DNA of 64,000 nucleotides from contig NC_016132.3 of the NCBI RefSeq assembly GCF_000005505.3, positions 28,634,501-28,698,500 on the forward strand, given 5' to 3'. Below the pieces are notes generated by a model. It did no database searches and had not been told where the DNA came from. It saw nothing but the letters and a program-made list of their open reading frames with translations. Shown one piece after another: positions 54,786 to 64,000 of the stretch. Position 1 is the stretch's first letter. Every line of letters starts with the position of its first letter. This stretch comes from Brachypodium distachyon. Taxonomy: Eukaryota > Streptophyta > Magnoliopsida > Poales > Poaceae. The position numbers were made by a program, and so were the translations under genes.

Positions 54786-55815
54786 CCGGGCTTCCAAGAG
54801 CCTCGCGGCGTCGCCTGCATCCATGGGGGAGCCTACGCTCTCCCATCCCACGCCGCGGTGAAGCGCCTCACCTGCGACGTGTGCGCACTGTCGCCGGACG
54901 CGGGGCCGCAACAGCCGCTGAGGTGGTCGCATGTGCCGATCACCTTCAGCGCCGATGATCACCCAACGCGGCAGCTGGGTTCAGGGGTGATACCCTACGT
55001 CGTCTTGCCGATAATTAGCAATATGACGGTGATCAAGGTACTGGTGGACAACGGAGCGGGGCTTAACCTCCTGTCCGCCAGGCTGGTGGAGAAACTCCTG
55101 TTGCCGGTGGAGCAGCTGAAGCCCATCGACCCGTTCCGAGGGGTGAACCCCGGGATCGTGCGCCCGCTGGGGCGCATCACGCTGCCGGTCACCTTCGAGT
55201 CCCGGGAAGCGTTCAGGACTGAACGCATAGTGTTCAACGTGGCATACACCCCGTTGCCGTACAACGGGATCCTTGGTCGGCCAGCGCTGATCAAGTTTAT
55301 GGCAGCCACGCATTGCGCTTATGGCGTGATGAAGATGCCGTCGTTCTATGGAGTCCTCTCCATCAGGTGCGACCTCAAGGACGCGGCCTGGTGCGTGGGC
55401 GAGGTCGTCAGGGCCGCCGCCGCCGCAGCTGACTCCGGCGACAAAGACGTTGCCGGAGACGACAGCTTGTCGGGCGATGCCCCGGCAACGAAGAAGGCCC
55501 GTGCTACCCCGCAAGAGCTTGGCGGGGGAGGCGCAGGCGCGAGCTCGAAGCCCGGCAAGGGGCAGAAGCTCCGGGAGGAGGCCGCCCAGGTGAAGAAGCT
55601 GCCCTCCAAGCTGGCAACAAGGAACGCACCGTCACCGTCGGTGCGAACCTCACTGCCGAATAGGAAGGCGCCCTCATCACCTTCCTCCAGGAGAATGCCG
55701 ACGTGTTCGCTCGGGAACCGTCGGATCTTCCCGGAGTCCCCAGGGAGGCGATTGAGCATCGGCTCGCGGTGCATCCGGACGCGCGCCCCGTCAAGCAGAA
55801 GATTCGGCGGTAAGC
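54786..55815 (+). pseudogene. Element C protease and start of RT
   Basis: Open frame with HVPITFSADDHPTRQLGSGV, the active-site region VLVDNGAGLNLL (D-N-G in place of D-T/S-G), and LPYNGILGRPALIKFMAAT. A long Ala/Lys-rich linker follows. A frameshift near 55650 is needed to enter RT, and a TAA interrupts RT at 55813 (IRR-stop-AQDR). Confidence 0.78.
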
Positions 55816-57606
55816 ACAAGACCGTAAGGATTTCATCAAGCAGGAGGTGGACAACTCAAGGCTGCTGGGGCGATCAGGGAAGTTCTGTACCCCACTTGGC
55901 TGGCTAACCCTGTAGTAGTACCTAAAGCAGGGAATAAGCTCTGCATGTGTGTAGATTTTACTGATCTTAATCGCGCATGCCCCAAGGATCCCTTCCCTGT
56001 TGTCGTCGCTCGGTGCTCCGACACCGGGGGCGTGCAGCCACGTCCCCCTTTTAGGTTTGGTAGGGGCGTCTGGGGCGGAGACCCGGTTATCGCCGGCACG
56101 GCCGATGAGGCCCTATGGGGCCGGTGAGACAAGGTGCGAAGAGGGCGTGCTAGTACCAAAACAAATGCACACCCGTTTTTTACTCAGGTTCGGGCCACCC
56201 GGAGGTGTAAAACCCTACGTCCTTCCTGTCTAAACCGATATTGATTGCGGATCAAGCATTTACAAGTTTTTGCCGGGCCAGTTCCCGGGCTTCCTCTCAA
56301 TGGCTAAGTACTCCTTACTATTCTCTGCTTGCTGTCCACCAGAACTAACTGACCAACTCACTACCCTCCCAACTGTCTGACCCGTCAACCGTCTAAAAAA
56401 AAAAAACCTTGACCGTTGGCATGGGTCCTCCTTTTATACACAAGGGGATGCCACATGTGCCACGGTGCATGGGCTACAAGTGTCCAACGGGGAGGCATGC
56501 AACTCTCCCTGGTGAGCTGGTGGCATGCATGGGTGCCACCTCCGCTGCTAGGGGCCTAAGACCCTAGGGTAGGATTGGACAACCACTGTTCCTTGGATCG
56601 AACGGGTAACTACCCGTCGGTCGGCTCGTTTACTGAGCCGCGCGCCTTACTCCTTGCCTTGGTGGGACCGCGCGTTCCGCGCCCGTCACGCGCCCGTGCG
56701 GCGCTGTCCAGTGGGCCCCACGACCCGAGGCGGGGGCACACATCCGGGAACCCCCAGTCCTCGCAAGTGGGGCCGGGAAGTACCCGGGCCCAGCGCACCC
56801 GGGAACCTCCTCCCGGGAAGCAGCTTCCCGGGAGGTGCCTAAGCGGGAATATTCTCAGAAGCCCCGCTAGCCCCTTTCGGGCTGGTAGCTTGCCGGGAAG
56901 CTCGTCGGCGCTCCCCGGGATGAGACCTTCCCGGGAACCCGGGGGACGGGCCCACGCGTCGTGCAGCAGTGGTACCCCGGGTGCCACTGGTGCGACCCCT
57001 GTACCCCGTATCGATCAAATAGTTGATTCTACCGCTGGTTGTGACTTGCTGAGTTTTCTGGATGCTTTCTCCGGCTACCATCAAATTAAGATGGCGGTTG
57101 AACATGAGGAAAAAACAGCGTTCATCACCCCGGTTGGCTGTTATTGTTATACATGCACGCCTTTCGGGTTGAAAAACGCGGGCTCCACATTCCAGCGCGC
57201 CCTGCGCGAATGTTTGGGGCCCTAGCTAGGCCGCAACGCGGAGGCCTACATGGACGACATCGTCATCAAATCGAAGCGTGGGGACTCGCTGATTGATGAC
57301 CTGCGGGAGACGTTTGGCAACCTCCGCAGGATCAAGATCAAGCTAAATCCCGAGAAGTGCACCTTCGGTGTCAACTCCGGACAGCTTCTGGGTTTCTTGG
57401 TTTCACACAGGGGGATACAAGCCAACCCGAGCAAGATAGAGGCCATCGAGAAGATGGAAGCCCCCCGCAAGGTGAAGGATGTCCAGCGCCTCAACGGCTG
57501 CGTTGCCGCGCTGGGACGTTTCATCTCCAGGCTGGGCGAACGCGCCCTGCCTTTCTTCAAGGTGATGAAGAAGAAGGGTCCGGTTGACCGGACTCCCGAG
57601 GCCTAG
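55816..57606 (+). pseudogene. Element C reverse transcriptase, split by a solo LTR
   Basis: First part to 56000 (VVPKAGNKLCMCVDFTDLNR + ACPKDPFP). Resumes after the insertion at 57003 as RIDQIVDSTAGCDLLSFLDA + FSGYHQIKM, with the catalytic YMDDIVIK at 57247. Stop codons, for example at 57223-57225 just before the YMDD part, and at 57604. RT fold positions otherwise conserved. Confidence 0.82.
56001..56997 (-). mobile_element. Tat-lineage solo LTR inside the RT of element C
   Basis: Plus-strand ends TGTCGTCGCTCGG and CCACTGGTGCGACC, flanked by the 5-bp duplication CCTGT (55996-56000, 56998-57002). Minus-strand orientation: TATA region near 56430 reads GTATAAAAGGAGGACC on the minus strand. The terminal base is C where CA is expected, a point change. 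997 bp. Removing it restores the RT sequence ...KDPFP-PRIDQ. Confidence 0.85.
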
Positions 57607-58140
57607 GTGGCCTTTCGGGAATTCAAACGGTACCTGAAATCGCCGCCCGTCCTCGTCGCCCCCAACCGGGCGAGACGCTGCTACTCTACCTAGCAGCGAC
57701 TGACCAGGTGGTCAGCTCGGTGCTGCTTGCCGAGAGGGAGGAAGATGTCCCAGGGACTGGGGCTGCGGGGCAGGGGCTGAGCGACCCCCAGCAACCGCCT
57801 CGGACCCAGGGACCACCCCCGAGCCGGCAGCTTCTGCACCGAGCACCCAGTGTACTTCGTTAGTACGGTGCTGCGTGACGCGCAAACAAGGTACCCGCAA
57901 GTAGAGAAGCTCCTTTTGGGGATTCTCCTTGCGTCCCGCAAGCTGCGCCACTACTTTCAGGCGCACCGTGTCACGGTGGTGTCGGGGTTCTGCCTTGAGC
58001 GGGCCCTCACCGACCAAGAAGCCACCGGGAGGGTGGCCGAATGGAGGATGGAGTTGTCGGAGTTCGACCTCCATTTCGCCAACTCCAAAAGCATCAAGAG
58101 TACGGCCTTGGCAGACTTCGTCGCGGAATGGACGTCGACG
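57607..58140 (+). pseudogene. Element C RNase H (gypsy type)
   Basis: From VAFREFKRYLKSPPVL through [20 protein letters not shown] + [18 protein letters not shown], the RT-linked RNase H. A frameshift or damaged stretch at about 57660-57840 removes the DxS start of the domain. Confidence 0.7.
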
Positions 58141-58623
58141 AGCGTGGAAGAGAATGAACCGGAGACCAGCCTGCCCGGCACGCTGGACGAGGACCACTGG
58201 GTCCTCTACTTTGACGGCGCGTTAAGTCTCCAAGGAGCAGGCGCCGGGGTCATCATCGAGTCACCGCCAGGGGACCAGTTGAGGTTCGCTGTCCAGCTCA
58301 ACTTCTCGAACTCCACCAACAACACGGCGGAGTACGAGGGCTTGCTCACCGGGCTGCGGGCGGCGGTCGCCCTCGACATCAAGCACCTAGTTGTTCGCGG
58401 GGATTCCCAGCTCGTGATCAACCAGGTGAACAAGGACTACGACTGCCCGCAAATGGCACCGTATGTGGAGGAAGTTCGCAAGCTAGAACGAAAGTTCAAG
58501 GGTTTGCGTTTCGAGCACGTCAAGAGGAAGGATAACTTCACTGCAGACGAGCTGGCCAAGATGGCAGCAGAGCGCCAGAAAACTCTAGCGGGGGTGTTCT
58601 GTCAGAAGCAAGCGGCTTCTTAA
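58141..58623 (+). pseudogene. Element C second RNase H (archaeal-type, Tat signature)
   Basis: Reads [58 protein letters not shown] and [15 protein letters not shown], i.e. the catalytic D, E, D, D of a complete second RNase H fold. A second, archaeal-type RNase H after the first is known for plant Tat-lineage gypsy elements. The 257-codon frame 57850-58623 is uninterrupted, ending in a stop at 58621. Confidence 0.82.
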
Positions 58624-58689
58624 GTCGCCCCCCAGCCGGCTGCTGAGGACACCCCTCCGGCAACCGAAGGAACCCCTGCAGCAACAGGG

Positions 58690-59710
58690 GTCCATGCCGC
58701 TGACGTAGCGGCATGCGTTGGCAGGGAAATCCCCCCCTGGGCGGAAGAGATCGCCCGCTACTTGAAAGGGGAGGCTCTCCCGGAAGATGACGTTGCTGCG
58801 GAACGAATAGCGCGGCAAGCCAAGATGTACACTGTGGTGGATGGGAACCTCTACTGCAGGCGTGTGAACGGGGTCAAGCTCATCAGCATGCCGCAAGACG
58901 AAGGGCGCGCACTGTTGGAGGAAATACATCAAGGCACATGTTCACACCATGTGGCTTTCCGGGCTTTAAGGCGGCAAGGCGTTTCGGCACGGTTTTTACT
59001 GGCCCACGGCCCTGACCGACGCAGAGCGGCTGGTGAAGACGTGCGAAGCGTGCCAGTTCCACTCGAAGAAGAGCAACCAACCGGCGCAGGCCCTACATGT
59101 CATCCCTTCCTCGTGGCCGTTCGCGGTCTGGGGGCTCGACATTGTCGGCAAGCTACCGAGAGCGGTTGGCGGTTATGAATATCTGTTCGTGGCCATCGAC
59201 AAGTTCTCCAAGTGGGTAGAAGTGGAACTAGTGCGGAAGGTGACCGCCCAGGCAGCCATCAAGTTCTTTAAAAGCATTGTGTGCCGGTTGGGTGTGCCTA
59301 ATGGCATCATCACCGATAACGGCACACAGCTCACAAGTGCAGTGTTCCAGGCCTATTGTGAGGGCATGGGCACTAAGTTGCACTTCGCGTCCGTTGCTCA
59401 TCCAAGGAGTAACGGGCAGGCAGAGCGAGCCAACGCAGAAGTGCTGCAGGGGCTCAAGACGAGAACCTTTGGCAAGCTCAAAGGCCACGGGAAACACTCC
59501 AGCCCGTGGTGTGGTCGATCAGGACCACACTTAGTCGGGCAACGGGCGAAACTCCTTTCGCCCTTGTCTACGGGGCAGAAGCGGTGCTGCCCCTCGAGCT
59601 CAAGCACGGATCTCCCCGGGTACGCGCGTACGGCAACACCAGCCAACACGAGCAAAGGGTCGACGATCTAAACTTCATCGAAGAGCTTCGATGCCGGGCT
59701 GCTGTGTGAG
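58690..59710 (+). pseudogene. Element C integrase, frameshifted
   Basis: N-terminal part (to about 59030) is frameshifted around the zinc region (HHVAFRALRRQG). From 59033: CEACQFHSKKSNQPAQALHV, then the DDE core with LDIVGKLPRAVGGYEYLFVA, IITDNGTQLTS and NGQAERANAEV. Another frameshift near 59500 (TLSRATGETPFALVYGAEAV then in the next frame). No chromodomain, as expected for Tat. Confidence 0.8.
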
Positions 59711-59790
59711 CCGCGTGCTATGAGTAGGGACTCCGAAAGGCTTGCCGCGGGCGAGCTGCCGCTCACTGGAAAAGAAGGTACGTTCTATGA

Positions 59791-60691
59791 TTAACTAACA
59801 ACTGAAAGAATGCAGCTAAGCAGAAGCAAAGAAGCTGTACCAATTGCCGCCCCCCCCTGTAGGGGCTGGGTCGATATCGGGCGCGGTAGCGGCGCCGCTG
59901 ACCCCCGTGACGGTCGGATCAGCGGCACCTCCAATGTCCGCGCGTGCCCTCTTGCTCGGCGTGGCGGGCGGGGAGTCGCTCCTCCCCCTTTTGCTGGCAC
60001 CCGCCGGCGAGTTGGACTTCGGGGGGTTACGTCGGAGCGCGAAGCCCCGGAAGACCCCCCGAGCGGGCAGGGCCGTAGGCGCCCGCGGGGTCGCCGTGAC
60101 CCGGAGTGTCGCGGGTGTCGACGGTGATGCCGCTGTGGTAACAGGAGCCAGTCCAAGGGAGGTTGCCGCCGCTGGGGCGAAAACTGTCGTCGAGGCTCCG
60201 GCGACCCCCGCGGTCGTGGGCACTGCCGGAGTACCGACGGGCGCCCCGGGAGCGGCTACCGCCACGGTGCCGGGAGCCGCCGCTGAAGCTCCGGTGACCC
60301 CTGCGGTCACGGACACTGCCTACCGACGGACACCCCCGAAGCTGCCGCCGCCACGAGGTTGGGGGCCGCTGCGGGAGCGGATGTCGCCGTCGAGGAGACA
60401 ACCGCAGCCACAGCGAATGCCCTTGATCTCCGCATGATCAGGGGCACGCTGTCGCTGTCCTCGTCGTCGTCGTCCATGGGGACGACTTCCAGGGACGCTG
60501 CCGCCTGGCCCGCCTCGTCGTCCAGCGACTGGAGGGAGGGCCAGCTGGGCTCGGACCCGCCCCCGCTCTCCTCGAGTACCTGGTTCTCGCAGAGTGCTGG
60601 CAGGGGAGCGCGCGGGGCCTGAGTGGGGGTGTCGTCCATCAACCCCCACTCGTTGCAGGGCGGGAAGGCGCCAACGATGTCGCTGAGCACC
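59791..60691 (-). pseudogene. Third Tat-element antisense ORF, truncated
   Basis: On the minus strand 60720-60307 gives VGAFPPCNEWGLMDDTPTQA (homologous to CDEWGIMEDPSSQ of copy 2) and an acidic/Ala-rich stretch; 60316-59816 gives RGVFRGFALRRNPPKSNSPA + GASKRGRSDSPPATPS, matching the linker of copy 1. The N-terminal domain is cut off by the family B LTR at 60692. Confidence 0.65.
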
Positions 60692-61631
60692 TGATATGGA
60701 CATGCTAACCATGGATACAACCATTAGAACCCTAATTGTTGGTGTATCTAATAACAATTATAATCAGGTGAATTCAATTACAAAATGTTTTCAATATGTT
60801 ACTTGCAAAGAGGCGGAGCTACTATCTTGTGTAATCTTATTATGTAGGCATCTTATTAAACTTTACAAGTCCAAAGTGAAGATGAAGAGTGATAGCCTGC
60901 AAAGGAAGATTCAAAGTGAAGCCTATCAAGTCTACTTTCTAACAAATCAAACGGCACATGATTCGGAGCTTGCTAGAGAAAGGTATCACGAATTAAAGTT
61001 GAATCCGATTCGGGTCCGAGCTGTCAGGAGACCCGAATTTGTTTTAATCACCCAGGCCGCATCCGGAGTCCAAATCAAGCAAACAAGTAATTGTTGGAAA
61101 GGTAATTACAAGACCTTTCCAACGGATCTGGCCCCATCAAGAGATTCGACTCGTGCTGACCGTGGCGGACAAAACAAGCTGCCGGATCTGTTTTTCTGTT
61201 TCCTAAAGAGTTGTAGTTTGTTAGGAAAGTTAGAGATAGCGTTGGATTTCGGACTCCTTATTCAAGGTGGACGAAAATATCTCTCCCTCCTCCTTTATAT
61301 ACCCCATGAGCCCCCCTAAGGAGCCTTGGGTTTTGTTTAGTTAAAAGTTAGCCATCGCTACTACTTCGTGTAATCGCGTGTGTCGGTTAGACCACCTGTT
61401 TTACCGCTTTCGGAACCCCAAATTATCGTCTCGTTAAGACATTGGTTTGATATAGTATATTCGCAATTTTAGATTGCATCCGCTATTTATCTTGTTCTTG
61501 CTTGTTCTTCGATTGCTTGCAGGAACAAAGACCTTCGTGGTCAGGTTGATCGTGCCCCCGCGTGATCAATAACCCTCTGGAGTTGGTGTATCGATTGCTA
61601 AGGCGCTGCCTGCTAGGCCGTAGTCGGATCG
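60692..61631 (+). repeat. Family B LTR, 3' truncated by a second B element
   Basis: Starts TGATATGGACATG after GCACC (60687-60691) and has TATA (TTTATATACC near 61290). It stops at GTCGGATCG, about 70 bp before its expected end, where another B LTR begins. Its frame 60696-61319 is a diverged version of the B protein C-terminus. Confidence 0.85.
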
Positions 61632-61833
61632 TGATATGGACATGCTAACCATGGATACAACCATTAGAACCCTAATTGTTGGTGTATCTAATAACAGTTA
61701 TAATCAGGTGAATTCGATTACAAAATGTTTTCAATATGTTACTTGCAAAGAGGCGGAGCTACTATCTTGTGTAATCTTATTATGTAGGCATCTTATTGAA
61801 CTTTACAAGTCCAAAGTGAAGATGAAGTGTGAT

Positions 61834-62789
61834 TGATAGCCTCGAGGGTGTCCCGATCTTTCGATGAGATACCTAATTATCGATTTGGTAGGAGGTGACG
61901 TTGACGATCCGACTACAACCTAGGAGGCAGCGCCTTAGCGATCGATACACCAACTCCAGAAGGTTATTGATCCCGCGGGGGCACGATCAACCTGACCACG
62001 AAGGTCTTTGTTCCTGCAAGCAATCGAAGAACAAGCAAGAACAAGATGAAAAGCAATCTGAAATTGCGAATAGGAGATATGAAGGTTCACGAATCTGAAT
62101 ACTCAATATAGTTGGAGTCTTGATGACGGTAAAACAGGTGGTCTAACCGACACACGCGATTACACGAAAGTAGCAAAGGCTAAACTTTATCTAATCAAAA
62201 CCCAAGGCTCCATGAGGGGGCTCATGGGGTATAAATAGGAGGGGAACTAGGTGGTTTTCGGACAGGTCCTTGAGGGACTCCGAAACGGCCTAGGAATCCT
62301 CCTAAAACACAACGAAAACATCTAAAAATTGGCTGGACCCTATTACATGGCCTTAGGCCCAATAAAGCAAGGTTATAACCCTCATCTTTGGCCCATAGAT
62401 ACCCATTGGAGGGAGAATCCTCCACTTGGCCGAAATCCCATTGATGAAGAGGATGCGGCCTTCTTCTCATCTCTCGTTATGGCGGTTTCAATGTTCTGAA
62501 ATCATCACTTGAGCTAGCTCCCGCCACCTTGCTGCCACCTCCATGGTTTGCTGTCCAACGCTGATCCTTGAGGTGCAAGCTAGGTCCTTCATTCCTAAAA
62601 CACATAAAAGAACCCATCTTAGGCAGCAGCATGTTCTCATTAATATTAAATGAAGTACCGAGGAACGAAAGTACCTGATAATTTAGTTGTCGTGCACGAG
62701 CTCTAGTAATTGGTCCATGTATCTCCGGTACTTGAGGTGTATGTGCTGTAGGGGCTGTGGTTGTATCATTAGTTGGGATGTCCTCATCA
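61834..62789 (-). mobile_element. Family A solo LTR inside B2 LTR
   Basis: 956 bp, flanked by the perfect 5-bp duplication GTGAT (61829-61833, 62790-62794). Appears nearly identical to the A2 LTRs (one difference noted near 62215). No internal region: product of LTR-LTR recombination of a very recent insertion. Confidence 0.92.
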
Positions 62790-63606
62790 GTGATAGCCTG
62801 CAAAGGGAGATTCAAAGTGAAGCCTATCAAGTCTGCTTTCGAACAAATCAAACGGCACATGATTCGGAGCTTGCTAGAGAAAGATATCACGAATTAAAGT
62901 TGAATCCGATTCGGGTCCGAGCTGTCAGGAGACCCAAATTTGTTTTAATCACCCAGGCCGCATCCGGAGTCCAAATCAAGCAAACAAGTACTTGTTGGAA
63001 AGGTAATTACAAGACCTTTCCAACGGATCTGGCCCCATCAAGAGATTGGACTCGTGCTGACCGTGACGGACGAAACAAGCTGACGGATCTGTTTTTCTGT
63101 TTCCTAAAGAGTTGTAGTTTGTTAGGAAAGTTAGAGATAGAGTTGGATTTCGGCCTCCTTACTCAAGGTGGACGAAAATATCTCTCCCTCCTCCTATTTA
63201 TACCCCATGAGCCCCCCTATGGAGCCTTGGGTTTTGTTTAGTTAAAAGTTAGCCATTGCTACTACTTCGTGTAATCGCGTGTGTCGGTTAGACCACATGT
63301 TTTACCGCTTTCGGAACCCCAACTTATCGTCTCGTTGAGACATTGGTTTGATATAGTATCTTCGCAATTTTAGATTGCATCCGCTATTTATCTTGTTCTT
63401 GCTTGTTCTTCGATTGCTTGCAGGAACAAAGACCTTCGTGGTCAGGTTGATCGTGCCCCCGCGTGATCAATAACCCTCTGGAGTTGGTGTATCGATTGCT
63501 AAGGCGCTGCCTCCTAGGCTGTAGTCGGATCGTCAACGTCACCTCCTACCCAAATCGAGAGTTACCAATCTCATCGAAAGATCGGGCCACCCGCACCCGT
63601 ATCACG

Positions 63607-63618
63607 TGGTATCAGAGC
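63607..63618 (+). promoter_or_regulatory. Primer-binding site of B2
   Basis: TGGTATCAGAGC two bases after the LTR end at 63604. Confidence 0.9.
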
Positions 63619-63963
63619 TTAAGGTTGCTCGGTGAGATTTTTCCAGTTTATCTGTAGTTTAGATCAGTTTTTACCTATCGTCCAGAAAAAGCCAAATAAA
63701 AATTAGAATTAGTTACCTTGTCCTAGAACCAATCTGAGCCTTGCAATTTTCACTTTAGTATTTGCATTGTTGAATCTTTGCTGCATTAATCGTGTCGAGT
63801 TGCTGGATTAGATTGGATCGTTTTTCAGATTTTTTTCTACTAGATCGAACTTGCTTTTGGTTTTCTTGTTCTTCGTGTGACGCAGGTTTCCTTCATCAAT
63901 CTTCCGCCGCCAAACTTCCTGCCACACCACCGCCATAATCTTCCACCGCCACCATATCTTCCA

Positions 63964-64000
63964 CCGAGTCCTTCTTGGAGTCCTACACCGAGTCCCTCTT
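63964..64000 (+). repeat. 24-bp leader minisatellite of B2, cut by window end
   Basis: One full unit and the start of a second (CCGAGTCCTTCTTGGAGTCC + TACA), homologous to the B1 array. Confidence 0.8.

Larger units (their letters stand above)
51930..60691 (+). mobile_element. Tat-lineage gypsy element C (RIRE2/Retand-like), decayed, 3' end outside
   Basis: Has 5' LTR, primer site, gag, protease, RT, RNase H, second RNase H, integrase and part of an antisense ORF, in order. Cut at 60691 by family B LTRs; the 3' LTR is beyond the window. Multiple stops and frameshifts in gag and pol and a nested solo LTR in RT make it inactive. Confidence 0.82.
61632..64000 (+). mobile_element. Family B element B2, 5' end
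   Basis: 5' LTR 61632-63604 (with a solo A LTR inside), primer site 63607-63618, and leader up to the window end, including the beginning of the 24-bp minisatellite at 63964. Inserted in the preceding B LTR; the presumed target site is GATCG (61627-61631). Coding part lies beyond the window. Confidence 0.88.

Noticed and set aside
62477..62890. 137-codon minus-strand ORF
   Set aside because: It begins in the B LTR and runs by chance into the gag-pol tail coded by the A solo LTR; not a gene.

Overview
The window is nuclear DNA of a grass, most likely a Pooideae cereal (Triticeae or a close relative). Signs are one very GC-rich intronless gene, a scrap of grass-type plastid DNA, an Angela/BARE-like copia LTR, a Stowaway MITE, Helitrons with grass-type ends, and deep nesting of Ty3/gypsy elements. 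I can support only one ordinary host gene: a glutaredoxin-like protein with a C-terminal four-CxxC zinc finger (2901-3590, +).

Left part (1-11882): unassigned intergenic DNA, the glutaredoxin-like gene, a Stowaway MITE (4206-4333), a rearranged plastid insertion (rps16 in two opposed pieces joined to a truncated ndhG, 4750-5251), a Tat-type LTR with a stub of internal sequence (5315-6906), a non-autonomous Helitron (7320-8928), and repeat-rich DNA with a 30-bp and a roughly 260-bp tandem repeat.

Middle (11883-29856): a cluster of two related gypsy families. Family A is autonomous: 956-bp LTRs in the young copies, tRNA-Met-type primer site, one uninterrupted 1703-codon gag-pol on the minus strand at 16057-21168. 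Family B is non-autonomous: 1009-bp LTRs, same primer site and polypurine tract, gag plus a domain I do not recognise, no pol. One truncated plus-strand A copy (A1) is cut by a minus-strand A copy (A2), which runs on into a partial second unit through a shared LTR. A complete B element (24588-29798) sits in an A LTR fragment with a perfect 5-bp target duplication. Features of A (integrase reading on into the [12 protein letters not shown] motif, TGATGAGGACAT LTR start) and the A/B pairing resemble CRM-clade centromeric retrotransposons such as cereba/CRW and Quinta; this is inference.

Right part (29857-64000): mostly fragments of Tat-lineage (RIRE2/Retand-like) gypsy elements, with LTRs starting TGTCGCACC, gag, protease, RT, two RNase H domains, integrase, and multi-exon antisense ORFs between pol and the 3' LTR. 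All copies are decayed. They host later insertions: a copia solo LTR (33775-35128), a 4.7-kb solo LTR (42127-46842) that itself holds a Helitron, a solo Tat LTR inside an RT gene (56001-56997), and B LTRs/elements (60692 to the end), one of which carries a solo A LTR (61834-62789). Six clean 5-bp target duplications (CTACC, GTAAC, GGCAA, CCTGT, GTGAT and a presumed GATCG on one side) allow much of the insertion order to be read. I found no new cellular system. The most interesting items are the A/B partnership, the unknown B protein domain, coding through the polypurine tract into the LTR, and the flipped plastid fragment.
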